NCBI GenBank assembly: GCA_039024295.1
Contig: JBCDIQ010000009.1
Span: 1-34,986 of the forward strand
Direction of reading: 5' to 3'
DNA: 34,986 bases
Source of the DNA: JBCDIQ01 sp039024295
Lineage (GTDB): Bacteria; Bacteroidota; Bacteroidia; J057
In this document: positions 7,875 to 17,125 of the stretch, piece by piece
How positions within the stretch are numbered: position 1 is the first letter of the stretch
How the letters are laid out: the number at the start of each line of letters is the position of its first letter
Program-made: the position numbers and the translations under genes
The notes under the pieces: generated by a model
The model's database searches: none
Told to the model about the DNA's origin: nothing
What the model saw: the letters and a program-made list of their open reading frames with translations, nothing else

Positions 7875-9806
7875 ATGACTTTTCGCCTGACTAAATTACC
7901 CCTCACCTCCCTCATTCGCTGGCAGGTGACACTTCTTATTTGCTTTGGAACCAACATAAGCAATGCGCAGTCTGTCAAAATTCCGGCTGTTTACTCTGGA
8001 ATCAAATCTGATGCGGTAGGTAACATTTACCTCGAAGCTGAGGGGGGACAGAAGTACGTCGAGATAACAGAAAAAGCCCGTTATACCCTGAGCAGGATGA
8101 AAGGTAACCCGCAGGGTACCCCTTCAGGTATTTCTTTCGACTTTGGATTGGAAGACATGGAAGGCATTCTTTACTATGGGTTTATTCCCTATGGAGATTC
8201 TCGCCATCCCCACCCGGTATATTTCAAATACCCGGAAGCCATTCTGGGAGGCAAGGCACATATTACCCTGAAGGATAACATGGTGGGAAAATATGACATG
8301 GTCAATTGGCAGGAGAAGGGGTACGGAACACTTGGGTACCGGGTGACGAACACGAATGGAACCCTGCTCTACGATGGAATTGTGACCTTCCGTACAGACG
8401 AGAAAAAAGGCTTTGTGGTGGACGCCACAGTGATAGAAGGGCCCACCGTGAACAAACTCACAGAAGGTGGTGCTACTGTCGTATTTGAGACCAATGTCCC
8501 AGTAGCCGCCAAGGTTACCGTCAACGAACAAACATTTGGAGAAGAATCCCCTAAGCGGTTGCACGCCATCGAAGTCTCAGGACTTGAGCCTAACACCGAA
8601 TACACATACGAGGTAGCATATGGCCAGCATCGACAGCAATACTCCCTTAAAACTGCTCCAACAGCTGGAAGCCGTCAACCCTTCACTTTTGCATATGCCA
8701 GTGATTCCAGAAATGGGAAAGGCGGAGGCGAACGGAACCTCTACGGCACGAACATGTATGTCATGAAAAAAATCATGGCACTTGCTACCCAGCAAGGTGT
8801 CAGTTTTATGCAATTTTCAGGTGACCTGATCGATGGGTACTTGACCGATCCGGAAGAAATGGATTTGCAGTATGCAAACTGGAAGCGCGCTGTGCAGCCA
8901 TTTAACCATTATTTCCCCATGTACATCAGCATGGGAAACCACGAGGCACTGTCCAGAAGTTTTTCTGTTCCAGAAGCTGAGTATCCTATCTCCGTTGATC
9001 GATTCCCTTTTGGGACAGAATCCGGAGAAGCAGTTTTTGCCCGAAATTTTGTTCTGCCCGAGAATGGGCCTGTAAGCGAAGATGGCACCAGCTACGACCC
9101 AGACCCAGACGAGGCAGACTTTCCTCCCTACCGGGAAAATGTGTACTACTATACCTTTGACAATGTGGCGGTAGTGGTCCTGAATTCCAATTATTTTTAT
9201 GCGCCCAGCACCTCTACCCTCCCCTCAACAGGCGGAGGGCTGCATGCCTACATCATGGACCGTCAGCTTGCTTGGCTGGAACAAAAGGTGGCAGATTTGG
9301 AGAAAAATAAGGCCATAGATCATATTTTCATTACCCAACATACGCCTTTCTTTCCGAATGGTGGACATGTGAAGGACGATATGTGGTACAATGGCAACAA
9401 TAGCTACCGAACCTTTGTAGCCGGCAAGCCCATGGAAAAGGGCATCATAGAGCGCCGTGACGAGTTACTAGACATCTTGGTGAACCAGTCAGAAAAGGTA
9501 GTAGCCATCATGAGTGGAGATGAACACAACTACGCCTTGACAAGGATTGGGCCTGATACCCCCATCTATCCAATTGGGTATCCCAAGAAAAAGCGGCTCA
9601 AGTTGAAGCGAACCATTCATCAAATCAACAATGGCGCAGCAGGAGCACCCTACTATGCCCAGGAGATAACTCCCTGGTCGGGATTTGTGTCAGGGTTTAC
9701 TACCCAAAATGCCCTGGTCCTGATTGATGTGGATGGTAAGTCGGTAAAGATGCGGGTTCACAACCCGGATACCCTGGAAGAAATCCAGGAGAAAACCCTG
9801 CGCTAG
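7875..9806 (+). CDS. Secreted metallophosphoesterase with fibronectin-like domain
   Basis: 643 residues. A signal peptide-like N-terminus (about 1-31, ending SNAQ) is followed by an uncharacterised beta-rich region (about 35-185), a fibronectin III-like domain (about 187-262; LEPNTEYTYEV) and a calcineurin-like phosphoesterase domain (about 268-640). Metal-ligand motifs seen in order are SDSR (D277), SGDLID (D316 region), GNHE (354-357), the TQHTP histidine (H489) and SGDEH (H551). The layout resembles purple acid phosphatases, but motif I has Arg where the DxH family has His, and motif V reads GDEH and not GHxH. It likely hydrolyses phosphate esters in the periplasm or outside. No T9SS sorting domain is present. 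Function beyond phosphoesterase is not assignable. Confidence 0.85.
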   Translation: MTFRLTKLPLTSLIRWQVTLLICFGTNISNAQSVKIPAVYSGIKSDAVGNIYLEAEGGQKYVEITEKARYTLSRMKGNPQGTPSGISFDFGLEDMEGILYYGFIPYGDSRHPHPVYFKYPEAILGGKAHITLKDNMVGKYDMVNWQEKGYGTLGYRVTNTNGTLLYDGIVTFRTDEKKGFVVDATVIEGPTVNKLTEGGATVVFETNVPVAAKVTVNEQTFGEESPKRLHAIEVSGLEPNTEYTYEVAYGQHRQQYSLKTAPTAGSRQPFTFAYASDSRNGKGGGERNLYGTNMYVMKKIMALATQQGVSFMQFSGDLIDGYLTDPEEMDLQYANWKRAVQPFNHYFPMYISMGNHEALSRSFSVPEAEYPISVDRFPFGTESGEAVFARNFVLPENGPVSEDGTSYDPDPDEADFPPYRENVYYYTFDNVAVVVLNSNYFYAPSTSTLPSTGGGLHAYIMDRQLAWLEQKVADLEKNKAIDHIFITQHTPFFPNGGHVKDDMWYNGNNSYRTFVAGKPMEKGIIERRDELLDILVNQSEKVVAIMSGDEHNYALTRIGPDTPIYPIGYPKKKRLKLKRTIHQINNGAAGAPYYAQEITPWSGFVSGFTTQNALVLIDVDGKSVKMRVHNPDTLEEIQEKTLR

Positions 9807-9844
9807 GACTTATTTTCGATAGAATGGGGTATTTTTCGTCCTCG

Positions 9845-9885
9845 TTTTTACTTATTAGCTTGCAGCTACGTTAGCTAAGTAAAAA
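9845..9885 (+). repeat. Hairpin-forming inverted repeat directly before a GTG start
   Basis: TTTTTACTTA (9845-9854) is the exact reverse complement of TAAGTAAAAA (9876-9885); a GCT/AGC pair can extend the stem after a three-base bulge. The 3' arm ends three bases before the GTG start codon at 9889. It has no T tract downstream, so it is not a standard terminator for the phosphoesterase gene. A stem here could mask the translation initiation region of the lipoprotein gene. Confidence 0.6.
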
Positions 9886-9888
9886 TCC

Positions 9889-12009
9889 GTGAAAATACCC
9901 CATTGCTACTCCAGATTCTGTCTACTGGCCCCATTGATTGGCCTGGCTTTTCTCACCGGATGCCGGTTTGATCCCAGAGATGGCCTCTCATGGGATGCAG
10001 ATGTACTGACTCCCATTGCATTTTCGGAAGTAAGTATCCTGGACGCCATTGATGACACCACCAGGGTACGTACCAATTCTGACCAAACGCTCTCCATTGT
10101 TTACCGGGACACCATTGCAGGAAATCGACTGGAGGATTACGTAGAGATTCCCGACACTTCCCTTCGAATAGCGGTTACCCTGGATTCGCTTAACCTGGCC
10201 CCTGGTGTAATTGAACAGCGAATCAGCCTTGGATTCCTTGCGTTGCAGCTCATCGCACAGGGTGATCCTACTGGGCAAGCGATCATAAATGCACACAATA
10301 GTACCTTACCTTTTCTTCTTCCAGTTACAGGGATCAGTTCCCCTCCTGTACCCATTGATGCAAGTGCTTTTTTTGAATTTGCAGAAATTGAAAGTGGAGA
10401 CCTTATTTTAACCATTGAGAATGATCTTCCAATAGCCATCGAAAATGCCCAGTTCTTGGTTCAAAATGCCACTGGGCCGCCTCCCATTATTAGTGACACT
10501 TTCCCACGAATTGAAAGCAAAAGTCAATTTACCGAAACCTATGACATGGCCGGGAAGGAAATAGAAAGCCAGCTAAATGGCCAGTTGATTCGACTGGATA
10601 TTCCTGCTGTGGGAACACCTGTAGACATAGATACCAGTGATTTTCTGCTGTTGCGATTAGAGGCAAAAGACCTTCGGGCACGTAGTGCTACTGCTGTTTT
10701 CCCCGCCCAAACCATTCTGGACACAGTTGAAGAAACAGAATATGCCTTTGAAGGAGACTTCGCAGATGTGCAATTGACTAAGATGCGGGTACGCTCCGGG
10801 CGAATAGAAGCCCGGTCAATCAGTACCATAGAAGATACGCTCCAGTTTACCTACAGCCTGCCTTCGGCTGAGCGTAACGGTGAGATTCCTACCGTTAGCC
10901 TCAAGCTTAATCCTGCCACAGGTGGACAACCCACTGAACAGGTACAGGAAGCTGACCTTGCCGGGTTCAACCTGGACCTTACCCTGGGAGGAACCACCTT
11001 CAACACCCTGGAACAAGCCTATAAAGTAGACCTTGTTTTTTCTGGGAATGTGGTAAACATAGATCTGGAAGATAGCGTGACCGTCTTTTTCGGCCTTCTG
11101 GATATTGAACCCACCTACGTCGAAGGATTCTTTGGAAAAACGCCCTTTACGTTTACCGGAGAAGAGGCATTGGACTTCTTTGACCAGCTAGAGATTGATC
11201 GATTGGACCTTGCTGATCCTCAGGTAAACATTGTTTTTGCCAATTCCATAGGGGTAGATGTCAATGGAACCTTGAAGTCACTCAAGGGGGTTAACAGCGA
11301 AACGGGAAAGTCTGTGAACCTTACAGGAACCCAACTGTTAGCAGGACCTTTGAGGATGCTGGGACCTACCTTACCCGATACGACTGGGTTGGTGAATACC
11401 ACCTTGAGCTTTAACCGGGAGAACAGCAATGTAAAGCAGTTCATCAACAACTTACCAGATAAGTTTATTTATGACTTGGAAGTACTTGCCAACTTCAATG
11501 GGCAGCCTGGGGTATTCAATAACTTTGCAACCAATGAAAGCGAGTTCAACGCCTTCTTCAACGTAGAAATTCCCCTTACAGGTTATGTGGAGGGCCTTCG
11601 TTTTGAAGACACTACAGAAATTAATTTTGATCCGGGAGACCTGGATGACCTCGATCGGCTAAATAGTGGTCTGTTGCGTCTGCTTCTGGAAAATGAGTTT
11701 CCCCTTCAACTGGTCAGCACAGCCATTGTATATGACGAGGATTGGAACGTGATTGACACCTTGGTTACCGATGAATTAATTCCTGCTGCTGAAGTAAGCC
11801 CATCTACAGGACGGGTTGAAGTGCCAGTCAATGTAACCGTGGACAAAAACTTTACTGCTGACCTGCTTCGCGAGATCATAGATTTTGGGAAGTACCTCAA
11901 ACTATCTTACCAAGTAGATACCCAACCTCAAGGATCGCACGTAAGCGTTTACTCAGATTATCGAGTCGTCGCAAAAATGGTTGGGCAATTTGATTTCAGG
12001 GTACAGTAA
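9889..12009 (+). CDS. Large lipoprotein of unknown function
   Basis: 706 residues starting at GTG. The N-terminus is a lipoprotein signal with lipobox LTGC, acylated cysteine C25, so the mature protein is membrane-anchored. The remainder is rich in beta-strand and acidic residues, with recurring short strand patterns and no catalytic motif I can recognise. Its stop codon overlaps the next ATG (TAATG at 12007-12011), although the likelier start of the DUF5723 protein is 36 bases on; either way the two genes are translationally close. Pairs of a large lipoprotein and a DUF5723 outer-membrane protein make sense as an envelope complex, but this is inference. Real gene with high certainty; function unknown. 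Confidence 0.8.
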   Translation: MKIPHCYSRFCLLAPLIGLAFLTGCRFDPRDGLSWDADVLTPIAFSEVSILDAIDDTTRVRTNSDQTLSIVYRDTIAGNRLEDYVEIPDTSLRIAVTLDSLNLAPGVIEQRISLGFLALQLIAQGDPTGQAIINAHNSTLPFLLPVTGISSPPVPIDASAFFEFAEIESGDLILTIENDLPIAIENAQFLVQNATGPPPIISDTFPRIESKSQFTETYDMAGKEIESQLNGQLIRLDIPAVGTPVDIDTSDFLLLRLEAKDLRARSATAVFPAQTILDTVEETEYAFEGDFADVQLTKMRVRSGRIEARSISTIEDTLQFTYSLPSAERNGEIPTVSLKLNPATGGQPTEQVQEADLAGFNLDLTLGGTTFNTLEQAYKVDLVFSGNVVNIDLEDSVTVFFGLLDIEPTYVEGFFGKTPFTFTGEEALDFFDQLEIDRLDLADPQVNIVFANSIGVDVNGTLKSLKGVNSETGKSVNLTGTQLLAGPLRMLGPTLPDTTGLVNTTLSFNRENSNVKQFINNLPDKFIYDLEVLANFNGQPGVFNNFATNESEFNAFFNVEIPLTGYVEGLRFEDTTEINFDPGDLDDLDRLNSGLLRLLLENEFPLQLVSTAIVYDEDWNVIDTLVTDELIPAAEVSPSTGRVEVPVNVTVDKNFTADLLREIIDFGKYLKLSYQVDTQPQGSHVSVYSDYRVVAKMVGQFDFRVQ

Positions 12010-12044
12010 TGCGTACCTTCCTTCTTGCTCCTGTTATCATTTCC

Positions 12045-13331
12045 ATGAAAAGACACCTTATCCTTCTATTCCTCATTGCAGTGGCTAGTCCGCTGTTATA
12101 TGGGCAGTATGGCTTACACCTCCAGTTTGCCCGGGAACACCTGGCCTCACAGCAATTTCAGCCTGCTAATATTTTGTTTCAGCCTGCTCAGAAATTCGCA
12201 GTAGGTAGTGATGTGGGTTTCTGGGCTGCCAATAACAATATTTCCTTTGATGCACTTTTGCTCGAAGACAACTTTGTTTCAGAAGAAGCTAAGCAGGAAA
12301 TCCTGGATCAACTGAATGGTTCCACCCAGTTTCAGGCGGGTTTTCAGGCGGCTTACGGACATGTCAATGTGCGAATCAAAGACCAACTTTGGAGTTTTTC
12401 CTTTAGGGACAAATTCAACCTCGGGCTTGGATTCGAAAACCCAAACACGGCAGGCTTGATCCTTGAGGGAAACGCGGACTATGCTGGCCAAACTGTTTCG
12501 GACGACGATGTTCGGTTTCACCTGATCCAGTACCATGAATTAGCTATTGGTAGGGGGTTTCAGTGGGGTAAAATCAAAGCTGGAGTTCACGCAAAACTGC
12601 TTGCTGGAAGAAACATGGTCCAGGTAGACCCCCTCTCCTATTCCCTGTTTACCGAATCCGATGGCTCACAAATTGACCTCACGGGAGACTTTGCTTATGC
12701 GGATGACCAACCTGCAAGTGGGTACCCTACTGGATTTGGTGGAGTAATAGATATGGGAATTATCTATGAATATTCTGAAAAAATCACGTTTCAGGCTTCT
12801 ATCCTGGATGTTGGCGCAATTAGTTGGGACAGCAGGGAACTCACAGGTGATGAATCCTTTAGCTATGAAGGGTTTGACCTGGGTGACTTAATCGGAGATG
12901 ATGGCTCAGGCGATTTTGTATTTATCGCTGACACACTAGAAAACACCTTTGTTATTGATTCTCAAGAAACCCGGATAACCACCGTTTTACCTACAAGAAT
13001 TTCATTGGGCGGGACTTACCAACTCAATGAAAAGTCCCAGTTACTGGTTTCGCTTCACAGTGGGTTAACCAGCTTTGCGCCAAGTTTGGGGATTCCACTG
13101 CTCCACTTGGGATATGACAGAAAGCTCAAAAGCTGGCTCAATATTGGAGGTAGCCTGTATGGGGGAGGTGGAGACTTATATGGTGTCGGCCTTCATGGCC
13201 GGGCAGGCATTCCGGTTGGTGAAGACAAAAAAATTGGGGTGATCCTGAGTGCAGACAATGTCTTGGGATTGGTTATTCCCTCAATTTCCAGAGGAATCAG
13301 CCTTAACGGAGGCCTTAGCTTCACTTGGTAA
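12045..13331 (+). CDS. DUF5723 family outer-membrane protein
   Basis: About 428 residues from the ATG at 12045, which gives a standard signal peptide (MKRHLILLFLIAVASPLLYGQ). An in-frame ATG at 12009 overlapping the previous stop would add 12 residues before the signal. The mature protein shows the features of DUF5723: NILFQPAQKFAVGSDVGFWAANN near the N-terminus, repeated amphipathic strands, and a C-terminal strand ending in GGLSFTW with aromatic terminus typical of outer-membrane barrels. It probably sits in the outer membrane with the lipoprotein encoded upstream. The last 51 bases overlap the convergent glycosyltransferase gene. Specific function unknown. Confidence 0.8.
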   Translation: MKRHLILLFLIAVASPLLYGQYGLHLQFAREHLASQQFQPANILFQPAQKFAVGSDVGFWAANNNISFDALLLEDNFVSEEAKQEILDQLNGSTQFQAGFQAAYGHVNVRIKDQLWSFSFRDKFNLGLGFENPNTAGLILEGNADYAGQTVSDDDVRFHLIQYHELAIGRGFQWGKIKAGVHAKLLAGRNMVQVDPLSYSLFTESDGSQIDLTGDFAYADDQPASGYPTGFGGVIDMGIIYEYSEKITFQASILDVGAISWDSRELTGDESFSYEGFDLGDLIGDDGSGDFVFIADTLENTFVIDSQETRITTVLPTRISLGGTYQLNEKSQLLVSLHSGLTSFAPSLGIPLLHLGYDRKLKSWLNIGGSLYGGGGDLYGVGLHGRAGIPVGEDKKIGVILSADNVLGLVIPSISRGISLNGGLSFTW

Positions 13332-14558
13332 ATCTGCTTTTCTTCGTAAGGCACGGGTTTGACGCAAACTATCTAGTCGTGTGGTACGCCAGTGATAGTA
13401 TTTTGTGAGAATATTGATTTTGATTCGGATCAGATCACGAAAAGTCACCAAGCTATCTCTGAATGGCCTAAGACGAGATCCGGCAGCATCAAACCAGCTT
13501 ACGGGAACTTCTTGTATTTCTATTCCACTGAGGGCCGCCAGGGCCAATACCTCCATATCAAACCCAAATTTTTCGATCCGTTGAAGACCAAATATCGCCT
13601 GGGCTTTGTCATGGGGAAATACTTTGAAGCCACATTGGGTATCGTGAATATCAAGCAATAAGAACATACGGATCACCGTATTGCCAAGGCGGGAAATCAG
13701 AATCCGATACCAAGGCTGTTTTTTTATCTGCTGGTTGGTGCCGCGCTTATACCTAGAACCAATTAAAATCCGATCCGGAGAGAGCAACGGTTCAAATTTG
13801 TCAAATTCGGTAACAGGAGTTGAATTGTCTGCATCCAAAAACAGGATATAGGACCCAGAGGCATTTATTACACCGGTTTTAACGGCATGTCCTTTCCCGT
13901 GGTTTTTCTCATTTCGAATGAGCCGAAGGTTCTCTGAGGGAGAAAAGAGCGATGCCATATAGGAGCGCATGCCATCTTTGCTCCCATCATCTACTGCAAT
14001 AATTTCCCACTCAAAAGACTTTTTGCTAAGGTAGTCCATTACCATTTTCAGGGTGGCAGGAAGACGCTTTCGTTCATTATACGCGGGAATCACCACCGAA
14101 AGGAACTTTCCTGGCGAAGTAGCAGGCAGGCTGGGGTGGAGGTCAAGGAGGAATTCTGAGCTAAGCCGCCAAAACTGATTGGCAAGGAAGCCATAGATAA
14201 AAATCAGCAATGAGACCGTCAATTTAGCCAGCAAGTAGCCTACAGGAGCAGCTGGCCAGACATTCATTTGAAGCAGGCCCCACATAATGGCCACAGATAC
14301 AGCTAGCCCAACTCCAGTCGTCTGCCAGAAGTTTCGGGCCTGGTATTTTCCCGAAGGGGTAAGGTCGCGCACCCATGTATGATTCAACCAACGCTTCCCA
14401 ACACTGGCCAGGAGATAAGCGATACCCGTCGCTAAAAGTATGGAAAACCCGGCAAATTCAACTCCTAGCCAGACCACGATCAGGTCCACCACCGTTACAC
14501 CTATTCCCACCAAGAGATAGGTTCTCAAAAAACGGGACGGCATGGGAGAGCGCAGCAT
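13281..14558 (-). CDS. GtrA-like flippase fused to polyprenyl-phosphate glycosyltransferase (GT2)
   Basis: 425 residues. The N-terminal third (about 8-135) has four hydrophobic helices of a GtrA-like membrane domain. Residues about 150-395 form a GT2 domain of the dolichyl-phosphate beta-glucosyltransferase/DPM1 type: SVVIPAYNE at about 154-162, AVDDGSKDG (D190, D191), LDADNSTP (D242, D244) and the FGFDMEVLALA segment. The enzyme would move a sugar from a nucleotide donor to polyprenyl phosphate, and the GtrA domain would help move the product across the membrane. The gene starts two bases after the stop of the GT39-type transferase gene, implying one operon. Its last 51 bases overlap the convergent DUF5723 gene. 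Sugar identity cannot be read from sequence. Confidence 0.88.
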   Translation of the reverse strand: MLRSPMPSRFLRTYLLVGIGVTVVDLIVVWLGVEFAGFSILLATGIAYLLASVGKRWLNHTWVRDLTPSGKYQARNFWQTTGVGLAVSVAIMWGLLQMNVWPAAPVGYLLAKLTVSLLIFIYGFLANQFWRLSSEFLLDLHPSLPATSPGKFLSVVIPAYNERKRLPATLKMVMDYLSKKSFEWEIIAVDDGSKDGMRSYMASLFSPSENLRLIRNEKNHGKGHAVKTGVINASGSYILFLDADNSTPVTEFDKFEPLLSPDRILIGSRYKRGTNQQIKKQPWYRILISRLGNTVIRMFLLLDIHDTQCGFKVFPHDKAQAIFGLQRIEKFGFDMEVLALAALSGIEIQEVPVSWFDAAGSRLRPFRDSLVTFRDLIRIKINILTKYYHWRTTRLDSLRQTRALRRKADLPSEAKASVKADSSGN

Positions 14559-14560
14559 AA

Positions 14561-16072
14561 TCAGTTAGGTACAGGCCCCGAGGGCAATATTGCCACCACC
14601 TCCGGTTGGGAAGGGGAGTATATTCGCCTGTAAAAATAAGCAGCAGCTCCGTCAAATTCATGTGTTTTCTCTACCCGGAATTCCTCAGAGATTAGGGTTT
14701 CCTGCCCAACGGTCATCTGGGCTTTGTTTCCTTTAAGCAATTTCCCTTGATGCGCTGTCATGAGCCAGAACCCATCTGCGGTTTCCAGCACTTCCTCAAA
14801 GGTCGAATCTCGAGGATCAATGATAGTCTCAGCCCCATTAAACTGGTCAAAATAAAATTGATAGTATTTGGCCCAAAAGCTGATCACGGGGTAGTTTTCT
14901 CCATTCTCCTGTAGAACAAGTTGAGCCGCCTGCCTCCATTGCTCCTTATTTACCCGTTCATAGTACCGGTTGAAAAATACCATATTCAAACAGGTTGAGA
15001 GAACAACGGCCCCGAGTATCATTTTCCTGTAACGTGCATTTCGGATCAAGGACCATCCCCATGCTACCATGATAAAGAGGGCAGGTAAGGCGACCATGGT
15101 ATAGCGATAATGCATGATCGGGGTGCTGATCAATGACCGAACGTAAGGGATACCAAGAGTTGCCGCTACCCAAGCACAGAGTATTAGCGCATAATGCAAG
15201 GGAGAAACCTCTTTTAAAGGTCTTCCTAGCCATTGATGGCGAAGCTTGTACATTTGGTATAGAAAAAAGAGGGTCAACCCCAGAAATACCACCGCTAAAA
15301 ATGGATCTTTTCCCAAATGCTTATAGAAATACTCAGCAAATATGGTCGGAGACGGAGGACTGATCCAGATAGATTTTATGCCACTAATTTTGATAAGGGT
15401 CGAAATCCATGAATAGTATGCGCCAAGAATAGCGAATCCAGAAATCAGCCCATATGCCCAGTATTGGATATCACGGTATCGCCATATGGCCATAAACAGA
15501 AATATTCCTATATGGGAGGCCAAGACAAACAGCCCATAATAGTGCGTATAGATCAGTGCTGTGGTAAGCAGGGTATACAACAGGTAAGGCTTCCAGTGGG
15601 TACGCTTTAGCCCTCGGAGGAAGAACAGATAAGAAAGGGTCGTCAACAAGAACAGCAATGCATAAGAACGAACCTCTTGGGAATAATACAAGTGGAACAA
15701 ATTGATGGCGACCAACATTGCTGCCACCAGCCCAACTTTTCGGGAGCGAATTTCCTTGCCTAGAAAATAAATGGCCACTATACCTCCCGCTCCTGCAAAA
15801 GCAGAGAACAGGCGTCCGGCAGATTCTGTAAATCCAAATGTTTTAAACCATCCGTTTAGAAGGAGGTAATACAACGGAGGATGCACGTTACGTCGAAGCA
15901 GTTCAATGATGTCACTTGGACCATGGGAGACATCGCTGGTCAACATGGTCACCAACTCATCTATCCACAGGCTTTGGAAAGTATGCTGAAAAATCCGCAG
16001 AACTAACCCCACCAGAACAATAAGCATCAAATACCCGACACAGCGGCCGAGCAATTCCTTTCGCTTGTACAA
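14561..16072 (-). CDS. GT39-family membrane glycosyltransferase (ArnT/PMT-like)
   Basis: 503 residues with about ten predicted transmembrane helices. The first periplasmic loop carries the WIDEL motif (D38, E39), the acidic pair typical of GT-C/GT39 enzymes, followed by NVHPPLYYLLL, also characteristic. A soluble C-terminal portion (about 390-503) lies after the last helix. The family transfers sugars from a polyprenyl-phosphate carrier to lipid or protein acceptors on the outer face of the inner membrane. It is first in a two-gene unit with the GtrA-GT2 fusion, which would make and present the lipid-linked donor. Acceptor unknown. Confidence 0.85.
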   Translation of the reverse strand: MYKRKELLGRCVGYLMLIVLVGLVLRIFQHTFQSLWIDELVTMLTSDVSHGPSDIIELLRRNVHPPLYYLLLNGWFKTFGFTESAGRLFSAFAGAGGIVAIYFLGKEIRSRKVGLVAAMLVAINLFHLYYSQEVRSYALLFLLTTLSYLFFLRGLKRTHWKPYLLYTLLTTALIYTHYYGLFVLASHIGIFLFMAIWRYRDIQYWAYGLISGFAILGAYYSWISTLIKISGIKSIWISPPSPTIFAEYFYKHLGKDPFLAVVFLGLTLFFLYQMYKLRHQWLGRPLKEVSPLHYALILCAWVAATLGIPYVRSLISTPIMHYRYTMVALPALFIMVAWGWSLIRNARYRKMILGAVVLSTCLNMVFFNRYYERVNKEQWRQAAQLVLQENGENYPVISFWAKYYQFYFDQFNGAETIIDPRDSTFEEVLETADGFWLMTAHQGKLLKGNKAQMTVGQETLISEEFRVEKTHEFDGAAAYFYRRIYSPSQPEVVAILPSGPVPN

Positions 16073-16237
16073 TTCCCTCTTTGATTAAAATTACCTACAA
16101 AAAAACACAATATATGGCGTTTGGAGTATCTACATCCTTACATATCAACCCGTCCAAAACCCAAATCCAACTAACAACCATATTGAATGATAGACGTTAC
16201 AAAAGTAATTTTCGTCCCTTCAGATAAACGTACTGCT

Positions 16238-17125
16238 ATGAATATTATGAAAAAATCGCCCTTAATTTTACTCCTGCTACTTTGTACAAGTACAATTTTT
16301 GCACAAATAGGAGGCTCTGTCGGGGTCAATAGAATTAAAAAACTTGTCGAAAGAACTACGCTTGTTGTACTGGAAAATGATGATCCTGTGTACAACAACG
16401 CCATCATCAAAGCTACCCAGTTGCACTGGAACTTTACCCCAGTCAGGTATATTCAGCGTGAAGAGTTAGGTAAGTATATGCCTTCAGATGATCACGCAAT
16501 GTTAATCCGTACGCGACGAAAGGTTGAGTACCCACTGCGATACAAAGTGCTACGCCAGGAGCATAATGACGTTGCATTGCTACTGTGTGACGAGGACTCG
16601 CTAAAAGACATGCCTGGTTTTTTCGAAATCGCATCCATTGAGTTGGAAGGATTGGAGGCATGGACGTATAAACTTAGCGGACTTGTAGGTGCAATGAACA
16701 GCTACGTAACCTTTATGCATGAAAATAAAGCGGACAAAGATGTTTATGACAAGCACTTGAAGCAATTTACCACTAAACGTGCCAAGGAGCTTACAGCCCT
16801 AAACTTATTAGTGGAACCTGCTTTACTGCCAGATAGCCTTAAGTCTGCCAGCTCCATCAAACTCTATTACCCAACAGCTGCTTCGATAGCCGACCAGGAA
16901 ACGATTCAGATAGCTTGTGACACCCAAGATTCAGCTAGTGCATTTATTCATATGGAAAATAAGGGCAATTACTATCAGGTGATCAGGTGTTCGGACGGTG
17001 CCATTTTGTACCAAGACGACTTAGAAGATCAAGGAATTCTACAGCCTATTGATTTCCAACGCCTAGCTGCTAAAGTCGAAGGGAATAACCTCAAGTACCT
17101 GAAGCTCAAGGTTACTTCTCGGTAA
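16238..17125 (+). CDS. Secreted protein of unknown function
   Basis: About 295 residues from the ATG at 16238; a second ATG nine bases later would also give a good signal peptide (MKKSPLILLLLLCTSTIFAQ). The longer frame from 16187 adds nonsense-like residues in front of the signal. The mature protein has no transmembrane helix, cysteine pattern or motif I recognise; it is moderately charged and mixed alpha/beta in appearance. It stands alone: divergent from the GT39 gene and convergent with the epimerase gene, which it overlaps by 14 bases. TAATTTTC (16206-16213) is a one-mismatch -7 element 24 bases before the start. Probably periplasmic or surface; function not assignable. Confidence 0.7.
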   Translation: MNIMKKSPLILLLLLCTSTIFAQIGGSVGVNRIKKLVERTTLVVLENDDPVYNNAIIKATQLHWNFTPVRYIQREELGKYMPSDDHAMLIRTRRKVEYPLRYKVLRQEHNDVALLLCDEDSLKDMPGFFEIASIELEGLEAWTYKLSGLVGAMNSYVTFMHENKADKDVYDKHLKQFTTKRAKELTALNLLVEPALLPDSLKSASSIKLYYPTAASIADQETIQIACDTQDSASAFIHMENKGNYYQVIRCSDGAILYQDDLEDQGILQPIDFQRLAAKVEGNNLKYLKLKVTSR

